Below, piece after piece: positions 18,452 to 28,314 of a stretch of 64,000 nucleotides of DNA (the stretch's first letter is position 1; each line of letters opens with the position of its first letter). The DNA lies in NCBI GenBank assembly GCA_016125475.1, contig WGLR01000036.1:186001-250000 (forward strand), in the 5' to 3' direction. Source of the stretch: Betaproteobacteria bacterium (lineage in GTDB: Bacteria > Pseudomonadota > Gammaproteobacteria > Burkholderiales > Ga0077523). The notes beneath the pieces were generated by a model. The model worked only from the letters and a program-made list of their open reading frames with translations. It was not told the origin of the DNA and ran no database searches. Position numbers and translations under genes: made by a program.

Positions 18452-18576
18452 CGAACGCGATCCGCCGTCGGGTCGGGCGTCACGCGCGGCCCGGCGAACC
18501 GGTCCGGCGGCCTGGCGACCGATCGCGCGCCGCTGCTTCACATTCCGTCCGGCGCAGACTCGCGCGCCGCGCAATG

Positions 18577-18604
18577 TTGACAAACAAGGTCAAGCTGCTA
18601 GATT
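18577..18604 (+). promoter_or_regulatory. Sigma-70-type promoter of the ABC importer operon
   Basis: TTGACA at 18577-18582 is a perfect -35 element and TAGATT at 18599-18604 a good -10, separated by 16 bases. It lies about 65 bases before the substrate-binding protein start and points at it. The AT content around it is higher than the neighbourhood. Transcription would start near 18611. Confidence 0.65.
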
Positions 18605-18670
18605 CCGACGGCTTCGCGAAAACCCGGTGTTTCGCGACCATCACGATAACCATTCTGGGAGGCGATGCTC

Positions 18671-20020
18671 ATGCTGCGGTCGATTCTGCGTAGTGCGGTG
18701 GTCTGCTGTTCGCTCCTCGCCTCGCTGTCCACGGGAGCTCTCGCGGCGCAGAAGACCAGCGTCAAGGTCGGATTCGTGACGTTCCTGTCCGGGCCGGCAG
18801 CCGGTCCCTTCGGCGTGCCCGCGAAGCTGGCGGCCGAGGCGATCGTCGATTCCCTCAACCGTGGTGAAGCGCCTGCGCCCTATCAGATCAAGGGGTTCGG
18901 TGGTCTCCCGATCGAACTGGTGATCGTCGACGAGGCGGGCGGCGCATCGAAACAGGTCGCGGAGTTCCGCACGCTCGTGCAGCGACAGGACGTCGACCTT
19001 GTCATCGGCTACATCGGCAGCGGCGACTGCCTGGCCGTCGCGCCCATCGCGGAAGAAGTCAAACGCCTCACCGTCCTCTTCGACTGCGGCACGCCCCGCA
19101 TATTCGAGGAAGGCAGCTACAAGTACGTGTTCCGCACGCGCCCGCACGCGACCATGGACGCCGTGGCGGCGGCGCTCTATCTGCGTGACACCCATCCGAC
19201 GGCCAGGCGCATCGCAGGCATCAACCAGAACTACGCCTACGGACAGGACTCCTGGAACGACTTCGAGGCATCGATCAAGGCACTGAACCCCGACGTCGAC
19301 ATCGTCACGTCGCAGATGCCCAAGTTCGGCGCCGGTCAGTACGGTTCGGAGATCTCCGCCCTGTTCGCCGCGCGTCCGGACGTGATCCATTCCAGCCTCT
19401 GGGGCGGCGACCTCGAGGCATTCATGCTTCAGGCACAACCGAGGAACCTCTTCCGCAAGAGCACGCTCGTGCTCGTCGCAGGCGAACCGTATCTGCACCG
19501 GCTCCCCGGGAAGATTCCCGACGGCACGATCGTCGGCGCCAGAGGAACGAACGGTGTCTACGCCCCGGACTCCCCCCTGAAGAAGTGGCTCGTCGACATC
19601 TACAAGACCAGGGCGGACGGACTCGCGCCCAACTATCCGGCCTACAGCGTGGCCGAGGCCTTCCTGGGCGTGAAGGCCGCCTGGGAGAAGGCGATCGGCA
19701 AGAAGATCGGTTCCGCCATCCCGATGGGGGCCGCCAAGAACGTCAAGGAGGAGATGGACAAGGCGTACGCTCCCCCGACGCAGGACGAAGTGATCGCTGC
19801 CTTCGAGCACAGCACTTTCGAAAGCCCGTCCGGCAAGGTCCAGATGTCGCTCGGGAACGGACATCAGGCCGTCACGGGTACCGCCTACGGTGCAACGCAC
19901 TTCGTGGACGGTGTCGTGAAGGTCGAGAAGATCCGCTACTACAAGGCGGACGAGGTCACGCCTCCGGCAGGCGTGAAGTCGCTCGACTGGATACGGTCCG
20001 GTTTCAAGCGAGGCAACTGA
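18671..20020 (+). CDS. ABC transporter periplasmic substrate-binding protein (LivJ/HAAT type)
   Basis: This is a 449-residue periplasmic binding protein with a signal peptide (LRSILRSAVVCCSLLASLSTGALAA). The mature start KTSVKVGFVTFLSGPAAGPFG is the type-I periplasmic-binding fold used by branched-chain amino acid, amide and urea importers. A first ATG at 18665 is only two bases from GGGAGG, whereas the in-frame ATG at 18671 lies eight bases from it, so 18671 is preferred. It is the first gene of a five-gene import operon. The ligand cannot be told from the sequence: this family also binds short-chain amides, urea and aromatic acids. Confidence 0.9.
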   Translation: MLRSILRSAVVCCSLLASLSTGALAAQKTSVKVGFVTFLSGPAAGPFGVPAKLAAEAIVDSLNRGEAPAPYQIKGFGGLPIELVIVDEAGGASKQVAEFRTLVQRQDVDLVIGYIGSGDCLAVAPIAEEVKRLTVLFDCGTPRIFEEGSYKYVFRTRPHATMDAVAAALYLRDTHPTARRIAGINQNYAYGQDSWNDFEASIKALNPDVDIVTSQMPKFGAGQYGSEISALFAARPDVIHSSLWGGDLEAFMLQAQPRNLFRKSTLVLVAGEPYLHRLPGKIPDGTIVGARGTNGVYAPDSPLKKWLVDIYKTRADGLAPNYPAYSVAEAFLGVKAAWEKAIGKKIGSAIPMGAAKNVKEEMDKAYAPPTQDEVIAAFEHSTFESPSGKVQMSLGNGHQAVTGTAYGATHFVDGVVKVEKIRYYKADEVTPPAGVKSLDWIRSGFKRGN

Positions 20021-20058
20021 GGCCATCGATCACATCCCGGGACGGGTGGTAGCGTGTC

Positions 20059-20970
20059 ATGACCGAATTCGTAGCAGTACTCGTCGACGGGATCGTCTAC
20101 GCATCCTGGCTCTTCATCATCGCCGTCGGGCTCACGCTCATCTACGGCGTGATGAAGATCCTGAACATCGCGCACGGGAGCCTGTACGCGCTCGGCGCGT
20201 TCGCGGCCGTGTCCTGTGCGAACGCGTGGTTCGCGCAAGGCTATGCCGCGATGGGCAGTTTCGCGATGCTGGCCGTCGCGGCGATCGCCGTCGCGCTCGT
20301 GTTCGCACCCATCATCGAGCGCGGCCTGCTCCGGCACATGTACGGCAAGGACGAGGTCGTGCTGGTCCTCGTCACGTACGCGCTGTTCCTGATCCTCGAG
20401 GACTTCATCAAGCTCGTGTGGGGCGTCGACCCGCTCTTCGTGCAGGGTCCGAACTACGAGACGCCCTACAGCCTGCTCGGCAACTTCGATGTGGCCGGCC
20501 TGACCTACCCGAACTACAACCTCCTCCTCGTGGGCGTCGCGATCGTCGCGGGTCTGGCGCTCGCCTGGGCGCTCAACAGGACCCGGTCGGGAAAGCTGCT
20601 GCTCGCGGTCATTCATGATCGCGAGGTGAGCGCCGCGCTGGGCATCAACGTCGGACGCATGTACTTCGTCACGTTCACGATCGGCGCATTCCTCGCAGCC
20701 CTGGGCGGAGCCCTGACCGCGCCGACCGTCTCGGTCGTGACGGGGATGGGGGCCGAGGTGATCGTCATGGCGTTCGCGGTCGTCGTGATCGGCGGGCTGG
20801 GCAGTCTGCCCGGTGCGGCACTGGGTGCCCTGATCGTCGGCATGGTGCGTGCCGCGGCCGTGCACTACGCCCCGGAAGTCGAACTGTTCAGTGTCTATTT
20901 CGTGATGGCAGCCGTCCTGATCGCCCGGCCGAAGGGGCTGTTCAGCGGCGCGGAGGTGCGCAAGATATGA
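20059..20970 (+). CDS. livH: Branched-chain-type ABC transporter permease (LivH)
   Basis: The 303-residue inner-membrane permease shows about eight hydrophobic helices and family landmarks: GLTLIYGVMKILNIAHGSLYALGAF (about 24-48) and the cytoplasmic coupling region GINVGRMYFVTFTIGAFLAALGGAL (about 195-220) with VVIGGLGSLPGAALGAL near 240-257. It would pair with the LivM permease that it overlaps by four bases. Together they form the channel of the importer encoded at 18671-23389. Confidence 0.94.
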   Translation: MTEFVAVLVDGIVYASWLFIIAVGLTLIYGVMKILNIAHGSLYALGAFAAVSCANAWFAQGYAAMGSFAMLAVAAIAVALVFAPIIERGLLRHMYGKDEVVLVLVTYALFLILEDFIKLVWGVDPLFVQGPNYETPYSLLGNFDVAGLTYPNYNLLLVGVAIVAGLALAWALNRTRSGKLLLAVIHDREVSAALGINVGRMYFVTFTIGAFLAALGGALTAPTVSVVTGMGAEVIVMAFAVVVIGGLGSLPGAALGALIVGMVRAAAVHYAPEVELFSVYFVMAAVLIARPKGLFSGAEVRKI

Positions 20971-21905
20971 CCCGCGATCGGACCGTTCTCGCGCTGCTCG
21001 TCGTCGTGGCGGTGTTGCTCGCCGCCGGGCCGTTCCTGCCGCGGTGGATGATTTCCCTGTTCAACGTTTCCATGGGTTACGGCATCGTCGTTCTCGGGAT
21101 GATGCTGCTCATGCGCACCGGCCTCGTGTCCTTCGGGCACGGTCTCTACTACTGTCTGGGCGCCTACGCCGCGGGCATGATCGACCAGATCTGGAACGTG
21201 TCGGACATGCTGGCCATGATCGGCGGCGGGATCGTCGTCACGGCGGTCGTGTCGACGATCCTCGGTTTCCTGCTCTCCAAGTATCGCGAGATCTTCTTCG
21301 CGATGCTGTCCCTCGCGTTCTCCATGATCCTCTACGGACTGCTCGTGAAGAGCGCGTCGCTCGGCTCGACCGACGGTTTCAACGTCGCGGCGAAGACGCT
21401 GGCCGGCATGGACATCACCGGGAAGGGGCTCAGGCTGACCGTCTACAGCGTCACGGTGGTCGTGATGGGCATTGCAGCGCTGCTGCTGCACCGGTATCTG
21501 GCCTCCCATCGCGGACGACTCGCCGGCGCCATCCGCGACAACGAACTCAGGGTCGAGTACATGGGCGCGTCCGTCCGCGCGACGGTCCATGTCAACTACG
21601 TGATCTCGGCCGTCCTCGCCGGTATCGGTGGCGCCCTCATGGCCATCAACATCGGCCACATCGACCCGGAGATGACCTACTGGCCGCAATCGGGCGAGTT
21701 CGTCTTCATCGCGATCCTGTCGGGAACCGCCAGCGTCTTCGCGCCGCTCGGCGGTGCCCTCGTCTTCGAAACCGTTCGCAGCTTCGCGTACGAGTACTCG
21801 CCCAACACCTGGCAGATGGTGCTCGGGATCACGATGCTGGTCGTGATGATCTTCCTGCCGGGCGGGCTGTGGTCGCTGTTCACACGAAAGAAGGTTGCGG
21901 CATGA
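20967..21905 (+). CDS. livM: Branched-chain-type ABC transporter permease (LivM)
   Basis: This second permease has 312 residues and eight to nine membrane helices. MRTGLVSFGHGLYYCLGAYAAG (about 45-67) matches the LivM signature (the equivalent of the GQLSLGHAAFFGIGAY motif), and the coupling segment is DNELRVEYMGASVRATVHVNYVISAVLAGIGGAL, near 190-225. It starts with ATG within the livH stop (ATGA). A 61-base gap then leads to livG. Confidence 0.93.
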   Translation: MTRDRTVLALLVVVAVLLAAGPFLPRWMISLFNVSMGYGIVVLGMMLLMRTGLVSFGHGLYYCLGAYAAGMIDQIWNVSDMLAMIGGGIVVTAVVSTILGFLLSKYREIFFAMLSLAFSMILYGLLVKSASLGSTDGFNVAAKTLAGMDITGKGLRLTVYSVTVVVMGIAALLLHRYLASHRGRLAGAIRDNELRVEYMGASVRATVHVNYVISAVLAGIGGALMAINIGHIDPEMTYWPQSGEFVFIAILSGTASVFAPLGGALVFETVRSFAYEYSPNTWQMVLGITMLVVMIFLPGGLWSLFTRKKVAA

Positions 21906-21966
21906 GCACGCCGGTCTGGCAAAGTGCGTCGCACCGGGGTTTCCGTTCACCCGGAGGTGCCCGGTC

Positions 21967-22752
21967 ATGGCGGTGATTCTCGACGCGAAGGGACTGAACA
22001 AGACGTTCGGAGCCGTCACCGCGGCATCGGACATCAATGTCGCCGTGGAGCAGGACAGCGTGGTGGGGCTCATCGGCTCCAACGGCGCGGGCAAGACGAC
22101 GTTCATCAACATGGTGACCGGCTATCTCAAGCCGTCGTCCGGGTCGATCCACTTCGACGGACGCAACATCACGGCGCTCAGCCCGAGGCAGATCACGCGT
22201 CTCGGCATCTGCCGTTCGTTCCAGATACCCCAGCTGTACAACACGATGACCGTGCACGAGAACCTGCTCGTCGGCGTGGGCATCGTGGCGGCCGCGGGGA
22301 ACGCGTGGGGCGGTGCCCACTCGGCCGCCTACAGCGATCCGGAAAAGGCGGTCGACGCGATGCTCGAGGAATTCGGGATCGGTGCCTACCGGAACCGAGA
22401 CGCCGGCCTGCTGCCCGAGGGCACGCGGAAGCTGCTCGACATCGCGATGGCGATGGTGGTGCGGCCGAAGATCCTCCTGCTCGACGAACCCACGAGCGGC
22501 GTTTCGGCGGACGAGAAGTTCTCGCTCATGGACTGCGTGATGGCGGCCGTGCGCGAGCACAAGGTCACCGTGCTTTTCGTCGAGCACGACATGGAGGTCG
22601 TCGAGCGCTACACGCATCGTGTCCTGGCCTTCTACGAAGGGCGGATCATCGCCGACGGCGAGCCCGCCGTCGTGCTCGACGACGTCGAGGTCCGGAAGTT
22701 CGTGATCGGAGACCATGCGCCGGCGGCAGCATCCGGAGGCGGCCATGCTTGA
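21967..22752 (+). CDS. livG: ABC transporter ATPase (LivG)
   Basis: This 261-residue nucleotide-binding subunit has Walker A GSNGAGKT (about 38-45), Walker B ILLLDEP (about 172-178), and the C-terminal VLFVEHDMEVVERYTHRVLAF with the switch His. The ABC signature is replaced by LPEGTRK in place of the usual LSxGxxR, a noticeable deviation. The ATG at 21967 has GGAGG nine bases upstream; the frame is open for 24 codons before it but without family resemblance. It overlaps livF by eight bases. Confidence 0.93.
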   Translation: MAVILDAKGLNKTFGAVTAASDINVAVEQDSVVGLIGSNGAGKTTFINMVTGYLKPSSGSIHFDGRNITALSPRQITRLGICRSFQIPQLYNTMTVHENLLVGVGIVAAAGNAWGGAHSAAYSDPEKAVDAMLEEFGIGAYRNRDAGLLPEGTRKLLDIAMAMVVRPKILLLDEPTSGVSADEKFSLMDCVMAAVREHKVTVLFVEHDMEVVERYTHRVLAFYEGRIIADGEPAVVLDDVEVRKFVIGDHAPAAASGGGHA

Positions 22753-23389
22753 GATCAAACAGCTCGACGTGTCGATCGGGCCCGTCGCGATCCTTCGCGG
22801 TGTCGACATGCTCGTCGGCGAGAAGCAGTTCGTCGGCCTGATAGGGCGCAACGGCGCCGGCAAGACCACGCTGATGCGGGCCATCATGGGGATCCTTCCG
22901 GCAAAGGGGGGATCGATCAGCTACCACGGCAAGTCCGTCGACAGGCTGCCGACCCACGAACGCGCCCGTGCCGGCATCGGCTACATGCCCGAGGATCGGC
23001 GCCTCATCCCGTCGCTCACCGTCGAGGAGAACGTCCTCGTGCCCGCGTGGGCCGGCGGGCGCGCGGATGCCGATGCCCGGCTGAAGCGCATCTACGAACT
23101 CATCCCCGAGGTCGAGACGTTCCGCGCACGGAAGGGACTGCAGTTGTCGGGTGGTCAGCAGAAGCTCGTTGCGCTCGCGCGCGCGCTCATGTCGGGCACG
23201 CGGCTGCTGCTGCTCGACGAGCCGTTCGAAGGCGTGGCCCCGGTCCTCGCGCGCCGTCTAGCCGAGGTGATCGCGGACCTCAAGTCCGAGGGGGTTTCGA
23301 TCATACTGACCGAATCGGACCTCTCACACTCGGAAGAGATGCTGGATCGTGTCTATGTCATCGACCGGGGGGCTGTCTCCGCGGCCTGA
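22745..23389 (+). CDS. livF: ABC transporter ATPase (LivF)
   Basis: This 214-residue second nucleotide-binding subunit has Walker A GRNGAGKT (about 34-41), the signature LSGGQQK (about 136-142) and Walker B LLLLDEPFEGVAP (about 158-170). The canonical signature here complements the altered one in LivG. The protein is about 20 residues shorter than usual LivF at the C-terminus, ending right after YVIDRGAVSAA where relatives continue with a short helix; I see no frameshift remnant. It overlaps livG by eight bases and is the last gene of the importer. Confidence 0.92.
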   Translation: MLEIKQLDVSIGPVAILRGVDMLVGEKQFVGLIGRNGAGKTTLMRAIMGILPAKGGSISYHGKSVDRLPTHERARAGIGYMPEDRRLIPSLTVEENVLVPAWAGGRADADARLKRIYELIPEVETFRARKGLQLSGGQQKLVALARALMSGTRLLLLDEPFEGVAPVLARRLAEVIADLKSEGVSIILTESDLSHSEEMLDRVYVIDRGAVSAA

Positions 23390-23460
23390 GTTTGCGGAGT
23401 TCCTCCGGTGCGGGCCGTGAACTTCGTTCCGACCCCGTCGACGCGAATTACGGCGTGATC

Positions 23461-26400
23461 ATGGGACGCATGCGTCAGCCCCGCGCACCGGGAAGCCTCG
23501 GGTCGGTTCTCGCGGCCATCGCGATCGTGACCGGCCTCGCCGTGAGCATCTTCGGCTACCACGCGTGGCACGCGGTGACGGACGAACTCACCGGGCGTGC
23601 CACGGATCTCGCGCGACTCGGGGCGCGCGCCACCACACAGTTCTACGAACGCTTCGATGGGGCCCTCGCCAACCTGGTGGACGAACTCCAGGAGGAGGGA
23701 GGTCTCGACTCTTCTTCCCGGGCAGAACGCATGCTGGCCCGGACCGCGGCCGCAACGGTGGGCCTCGGGCGCATCGTGCTTCTGGACGAGAGCGGGCGCA
23801 CGGTCGCGGACTCCCGGGGCGCGGATGCCGAGCCGCTCGCGCCGGATCTCCTGCAGGGCATTGGCGGAGGAGGCCCCTCCAGACTGGAGATCGGTCGTCC
23901 GCTGCGGGAATCGGCCGGCGGAGACTGGATCGTCCCGATCTGTCTGGGCGTCACGCGCGGGCAGGGCGTGCGCCCGTTCACGCTCGTCGCGACGACGAGG
24001 ATCCTGAGCCAGTGGCAACTCGTCGGTGAGCTCGGCACGCTGCCGGGATGGGTGATTGCCGTCCAGCGCGACGACGGCTTCCTGCAGGGGCGGTGGCCCC
24101 CTCCGGATGACTCCTCGCAGATCTTCTCGCGCCGCGTCGACAGTCCGCCGGGCGCCACGCCGAGGGATCGTCCGGGACAGGATCCGGGGCACGTGTTCGG
24201 GCCAAGCCCGGCTGAGGGTGATGCGCGGCTCTACGCGTCCCACCGCGTGTCGGAGTTCCCGTTCACCGTGTTCGTGACCCTGCCGGAGGGAGCGGTATTC
24301 GCCGCGTGGCTGGAACGCGTCCGGCTGCCGCTGCTGCTCTTCGTGCTCGTCGCGCTCGGCAGCGTCTGGGGCTACCGGCGATTCGCGACCCAGCAGGCAC
24401 TCTACGCGGAGGAGGTCGCCAGGCGTCGCTTCCGGCTGGAACTGCTGCACGCGCTTACCGCGGATGCGTACGAGGCGGTGCCGCAGGATACGATCGTCCA
24501 GCGTACGGTGAGCCGGCTCCAGGCCCGTTTTCCCCACCTGCGTGTCTCGTACGTCGAGGTGACGGACGACGGCCGCTTCGTCGTCGTCGTCTCGAATGCA
24601 GCGTCGGCATTGCCGACGTTGCGGAGCCGCACATTCAGTGCTGCCCGAAGCGAGGCCTATCTGCGGGAACTGCGTGCCGGTCGAGCGGTAGTGTCGGCGT
24701 CCCGAGGCCGGGAAACAGGGCACGCCTTCCCGGCCGCTCGCGAAGCGCCTGCGTTCCTCGACGTAGCCGTGGGTACGCCCGACAACGGACTCGGCATCCT
24801 CTGTCTCGACGCCGGTCAGCCGCGACACTGGGAAGATTTCGAGGTCGAGACGCTGCGGGAAGTCGCCACGCAGCTGGGCCTCATGCTGCGCAATGCCCAC
24901 GCCGAGCGTCTGCGCGTCGCGGCGGAGGAGCGCCTGCGCACGCGCGAGGCACGGTTTCGCGGGCTGGCCGAACTCTCGTCGGACTGGTTCTGGGAATCCG
25001 ACGCCGAGCATCGCCTCGTGTTTCAGCCCGAGCACCAATGGCATCCGGTGCTCACGGAGCGCGGGCTGTCGGGCTACGAGGGTCTCCGGCGCTGGGAACT
25101 GCCGGGCTTTCGCACGGAACCGGGCGTGCTCGACGACCACTGGCGTGCTCTCGCGGCCAGGCTCCCGTTCCGGGATTTCGAGTATGCCCGGACCGTTCCG
25201 GACGGTTCCGTGCACTACGTTTCGGTGAGTGGTACGCCGCATTTCGGGGAAGGCGGGGAGTTTCTGGGCTATCAGGGCGTCGGTCGGGACATCACGGAAC
25301 GCAGGCTCGCGGAACACGCCGTTCGGGAGAGTGAGGCGCTGTTCAGCGCGGTCTTCAACAGCAGCCGGGACGCCCTGTTCCTCGGCGACATCGCCGACGG
25401 CAGGATCTTCGACTGCAACCCCAGAGCCGTCGCGCTCTTCCATGCGCCGTCCCGCGAATACATTCTCGGGAGGCCCGGGCACGCCCTGCTGAGACGCCCG
25501 CTTTCGCGGAGCGAACTCGCGAGCCGCCTCGCGCGACTCGACCGTGGCGAGACGATCCAGGAAGACCTCAAGTTCCGCACGCACCACGGGGAGGACTTCT
25601 GGGGCGAGATGCTCGCCTCACGCCTCGACCTTCCCGGGAAGCGCGCTTACGTCGTGCGCGTCGCGGACATCACGGAGCGCAAGGCGGCGGAGGATCGCAT
25701 TCGCTACCTCGCGCAGCACGATGCGCTGACGGGGCTTCCCAACCGGGCATTCCTGCACCAGGCGCTCGCGCACGCCATCGAACGCGCGCGACGGGGCGAG
25801 CGAAGGCTCGCGCTCATCTTCATGGACCTCGACCGGTTCAAGCTGATCAACGATTCCCTCGGGCACGGCGCAGGGGATCTCGTGCTCCAGCAGATGGCGA
25901 TGCGTCTGCGTGCCGCTTTGCGTGCGTCCGACACGGTGGCCCGGCAGGGCGGCGACGAGTTCGTCGTGCTCGTGGAGGAGTTCCGGACCGAGAAGGATCT
26001 CGCCGGGGTGGTGGCGAAGCTTCTGGAGGTCTGCTCGCAGCCGTTCACGATCGAGGAACGGGAATTCGCGCTGACGGTGAGCGCGGGCATCAGCACGTTC
26101 CCCGAGGACGGCATGGACATCGACACGCTGTTCAAGGCCGCGGACAGCGCGATGTACCGGGCCAAGGACACCGGGCGCAACACCTACCGCTTCTACTCCC
26201 CGCAGCTCACCGCTCCCTCGCTCGAGAGACTTTCGCTCGAAACCGCGCTCAAGCGGGCCATCGAGCGCGGAGAGCTCTGTCTCTACTACCAGCCGAAGCT
26301 GGAGATCTCCACCGGGACGGTCACGGGCGCGGAGGCCCTCGTGCGCTGGCGACATCCCGAACACGGCCTGCTCCTGCCCGCGCAGTTCGTGCCGCTCGCC

Positions 26401-27015
26401 GAGGACAATGGCCTGATCGTCGAACTCGGTGCGTGGGTGCTGTCCGAAGCCTGCCGGCAGGCGGCGGTGTGGGTGCGGGCGGGCTTCCGGGATTTCGTGA
26501 TGGCCGTGAACCTGTCCGGGCGGCAGTTCCTGCAGGGTGACGTGCTGGCCCGCGTGACGCGCGCGCTGCGAGACGTGCAGCTGGACCCCGCCAGCCTCGA
26601 ACTGGAACTGACCGAGAGCACCGTCATGTCGAACCCCGAGATCGCCACCGACACGCTGAGTGCGCTCACGCGCCTGGGTGTGAGCATCGCGATCGACGAC
26701 TTCGGGACGGGGTACTCCTCGCTCGCGTACCTCAAGCGCTTTCCGGTCTCCACGCTCAAGATCGACCAGTCGTTCGTGCAGCAGCTGCCGGAAGACGCCG
26801 AGAACGCCGCGATCACTCAGGCCGTTCTCGTGCTCGCGCGGAGCCTGCGGCTGCGGGTCGTCGCGGAAGGGGTCGAGTCGCCGGGGCAGCTCGTCTTCCT
26901 CGCTTCTCACGGGTGCGACTTCGCGCAGGGCTTCTGCATCGCCCATCCCCTGCCCCCGGAGGCATTCGAGGATTTCCTTCGACAGCACGGGGGACCTGTC
27001 GCGGAGACGAAATGA
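23461..27015 (+). CDS. Membrane GGDEF-EAL c-di-GMP protein with GAF and two PAS domains
   Basis: This 1184-residue signalling protein has one membrane helix near 13-33 and a large periplasmic sensor (Cache-like) up to a second helix near 285-305 (PLLLFVLVALGSVWGY). A GAF-like domain (about 320-480), two PAS domains (about 505-625 and 630-745), a GGDEF domain and an EAL domain follow. GGDEF is intact near residue 830 with an upstream RASD inhibitory site. The EAL half keeps EALVRW, ELTES, DDFGTGYSSLAYL and VAEGVES, so both synthesis and hydrolysis of c-di-GMP look possible. Start ATG 23461; GTG 23455 and ATG 23470 are alternatives. It lies 71 bases after livF and could be read through from that operon. 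Confidence 0.92.
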   Translation: MGRMRQPRAPGSLGSVLAAIAIVTGLAVSIFGYHAWHAVTDELTGRATDLARLGARATTQFYERFDGALANLVDELQEEGGLDSSSRAERMLARTAAATVGLGRIVLLDESGRTVADSRGADAEPLAPDLLQGIGGGGPSRLEIGRPLRESAGGDWIVPICLGVTRGQGVRPFTLVATTRILSQWQLVGELGTLPGWVIAVQRDDGFLQGRWPPPDDSSQIFSRRVDSPPGATPRDRPGQDPGHVFGPSPAEGDARLYASHRVSEFPFTVFVTLPEGAVFAAWLERVRLPLLLFVLVALGSVWGYRRFATQQALYAEEVARRRFRLELLHALTADAYEAVPQDTIVQRTVSRLQARFPHLRVSYVEVTDDGRFVVVVSNAASALPTLRSRTFSAARSEAYLRELRAGRAVVSASRGRETGHAFPAAREAPAFLDVAVGTPDNGLGILCLDAGQPRHWEDFEVETLREVATQLGLMLRNAHAERLRVAAEERLRTREARFRGLAELSSDWFWESDAEHRLVFQPEHQWHPVLTERGLSGYEGLRRWELPGFRTEPGVLDDHWRALAARLPFRDFEYARTVPDGSVHYVSVSGTPHFGEGGEFLGYQGVGRDITERRLAEHAVRESEALFSAVFNSSRDALFLGDIADGRIFDCNPRAVALFHAPSREYILGRPGHALLRRPLSRSELASRLARLDRGETIQEDLKFRTHHGEDFWGEMLASRLDLPGKRAYVVRVADITERKAAEDRIRYLAQHDALTGLPNRAFLHQALAHAIERARRGERRLALIFMDLDRFKLINDSLGHGAGDLVLQQMAMRLRAALRASDTVARQGGDEFVVLVEEFRTEKDLAGVVAKLLEVCSQPFTIEEREFALTVSAGISTFPEDGMDIDTLFKAADSAMYRAKDTGRNTYRFYSPQLTAPSLERLSLETALKRAIERGELCLYYQPKLEISTGTVTGAEALVRWRHPEHGLLLPAQFVPLAEDNGLIVELGAWVLSEACRQAAVWVRAGFRDFVMAVNLSGRQFLQGDVLARVTRALRDVQLDPASLELELTESTVMSNPEIATDTLSALTRLGVSIAIDDFGTGYSSLAYLKRFPVSTLKIDQSFVQQLPEDAENAAITQAVLVLARSLRLRVVAEGVESPGQLVFLASHGCDFAQGFCIAHPLPPEAFEDFLRQHGGPVAETK

Positions 27016-27134
27016 TCACGGGCAGGACGGCGCCCGACGCGTGTGACATGCCCATGTGACAATATGCGGGAGAGTCGACCGGCGCCGGGCGTTGCCGGCC
27101 GGCCGCGAACAAGCACACGATCACGGAATCCGAC

Positions 27135-28304
27135 ATGAGCGACTCAACGAAGACCGACGGCTTTGCGACACGCGCGATCCACGCAGGCCAGTTCCCCGAT
27201 CCGACGACGGGCGCGGTGATGCCCCCCATCTACGCCACGTCGACCTACAAGCAGCGGTCGCCCGGGGAGCACACGGGATTCGAGTACTCGCGCTCGCAGA
27301 ATCCCACGCGCATGGCGTTCGAGCGCTGTGTCGCCGACCTGGAGTCCGGCGCGGCGGGCTGGGCATTCGCCTCCGGCCTGTCCGCGATGGGAACGGTGCT
27401 CGAACTGCTGCCGGCGGGCAGCCACGTCGTGGCCGTGGACGACATGTACGGGGGCAGCTGGCGCCTGTTCGAGCGGGTCCGCGCGCACTCCTCGGGGCTG
27501 CAGGTCAGCTATTGCGACCCCAACCGTCCCGGCGACATCGAACGGGCGCTGCGGCCCGAGACGAGGATGATCTGGGTCGAGACGCCGTCGAACCCGCTGC
27601 TCAAGGTGACCGATCTCGCGGCAGTGGCGAAACTCGCGAGAGCACGCGGGATACTCACGGTGTGCGACAACACGTTCGCATCACCTTACGTCCAGCGACC
27701 GCTCGAGAAAGGATTCGACATCGTGCTGCACTCGGTCACCAAGTACATCAACGGGCACTCCGACGTCGTGGGCGGCGTGGTGGTCGTCGGTGACAACGCC
27801 GAGCTGCAGGAGCGTCTCGCCTTCATGCAGAACGCGATCGGGTCGATCATGGATCCGTTCTCGAGCTTCCTCGCGCTGCGGGGGCTCAAGACGCTGCCGC
27901 TGCGGATGCAGGCGCACTGTGCGAACGCGCTGGAGATCGCGCACTGGCTCGATGCCGACCCGCGGACCGAGCAGGTGCTGTACCCGGGCCTTCCCAAGCA
28001 TCCGCAACACGAACTTGCCGCGTCACAGATGCAGGGCTTCGGCGGCATGGTTTCCGTCTTTCTCCGGGCCGACCTGGACGGGACAAGGCGCTGTCTCGAA
28101 CGGTGCGAACTGTTCACGCTCGCCGAATCGCTCGGAGGCGTGGAGAGCCTCGCCGGACATCCGGCCCTCATGAGTCACGCGTCGCTCCCGGCGGAACGTC
28201 GATCCCGGCTGGGCATCCGCGACAACCTCGTGCGGCTGTCGGTCGGGATCGAGGACGTCGACGACCTGAAGCGCGATCTCGACAACGCGCTCGCCGCGAT
28301 CTGA
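27135..28304 (+). CDS. Cystathionine gamma-synthase/lyase family PLP enzyme
   Basis: The 389-residue protein is a Cys/Met-metabolism PLP enzyme. The PLP lysine is Lys203 in HSVTKYINGHSD, the phosphate-binding ASGLSAMG region is near 79-86, and TPSNPLLKVTDL near 150-161 and CDNTFASPYVQRPLEKG near 177-193 are typical. The N-terminus TRAIHAGQFPDPTTGAVMPPIYATSTY is that of the MetB/MetC/Mgl group. Whether it makes cystathionine (gamma-synthase) or splits it (gamma-lyase) cannot be decided from the sequence by eye. It is followed after ten bases by dsbB on the same strand. Confidence 0.92.
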   Translation: MSDSTKTDGFATRAIHAGQFPDPTTGAVMPPIYATSTYKQRSPGEHTGFEYSRSQNPTRMAFERCVADLESGAAGWAFASGLSAMGTVLELLPAGSHVVAVDDMYGGSWRLFERVRAHSSGLQVSYCDPNRPGDIERALRPETRMIWVETPSNPLLKVTDLAAVAKLARARGILTVCDNTFASPYVQRPLEKGFDIVLHSVTKYINGHSDVVGGVVVVGDNAELQERLAFMQNAIGSIMDPFSSFLALRGLKTLPLRMQAHCANALEIAHWLDADPRTEQVLYPGLPKHPQHELAASQMQGFGGMVSVFLRADLDGTRRCLERCELFTLAESLGGVESLAGHPALMSHASLPAERRSRLGIRDNLVRLSVGIEDVDDLKRDLDNALAAI

Positions 28305-28314
28305 GGGGGCGAAG

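Noticed and set aside
27080-27120. TGTGACATG-CCC-ATGTGACA-like repeat upstream of the PLP enzyme
   Set aside because: The half-sites are short and mix direct and inverted symmetry; I could not support a specific regulator site.
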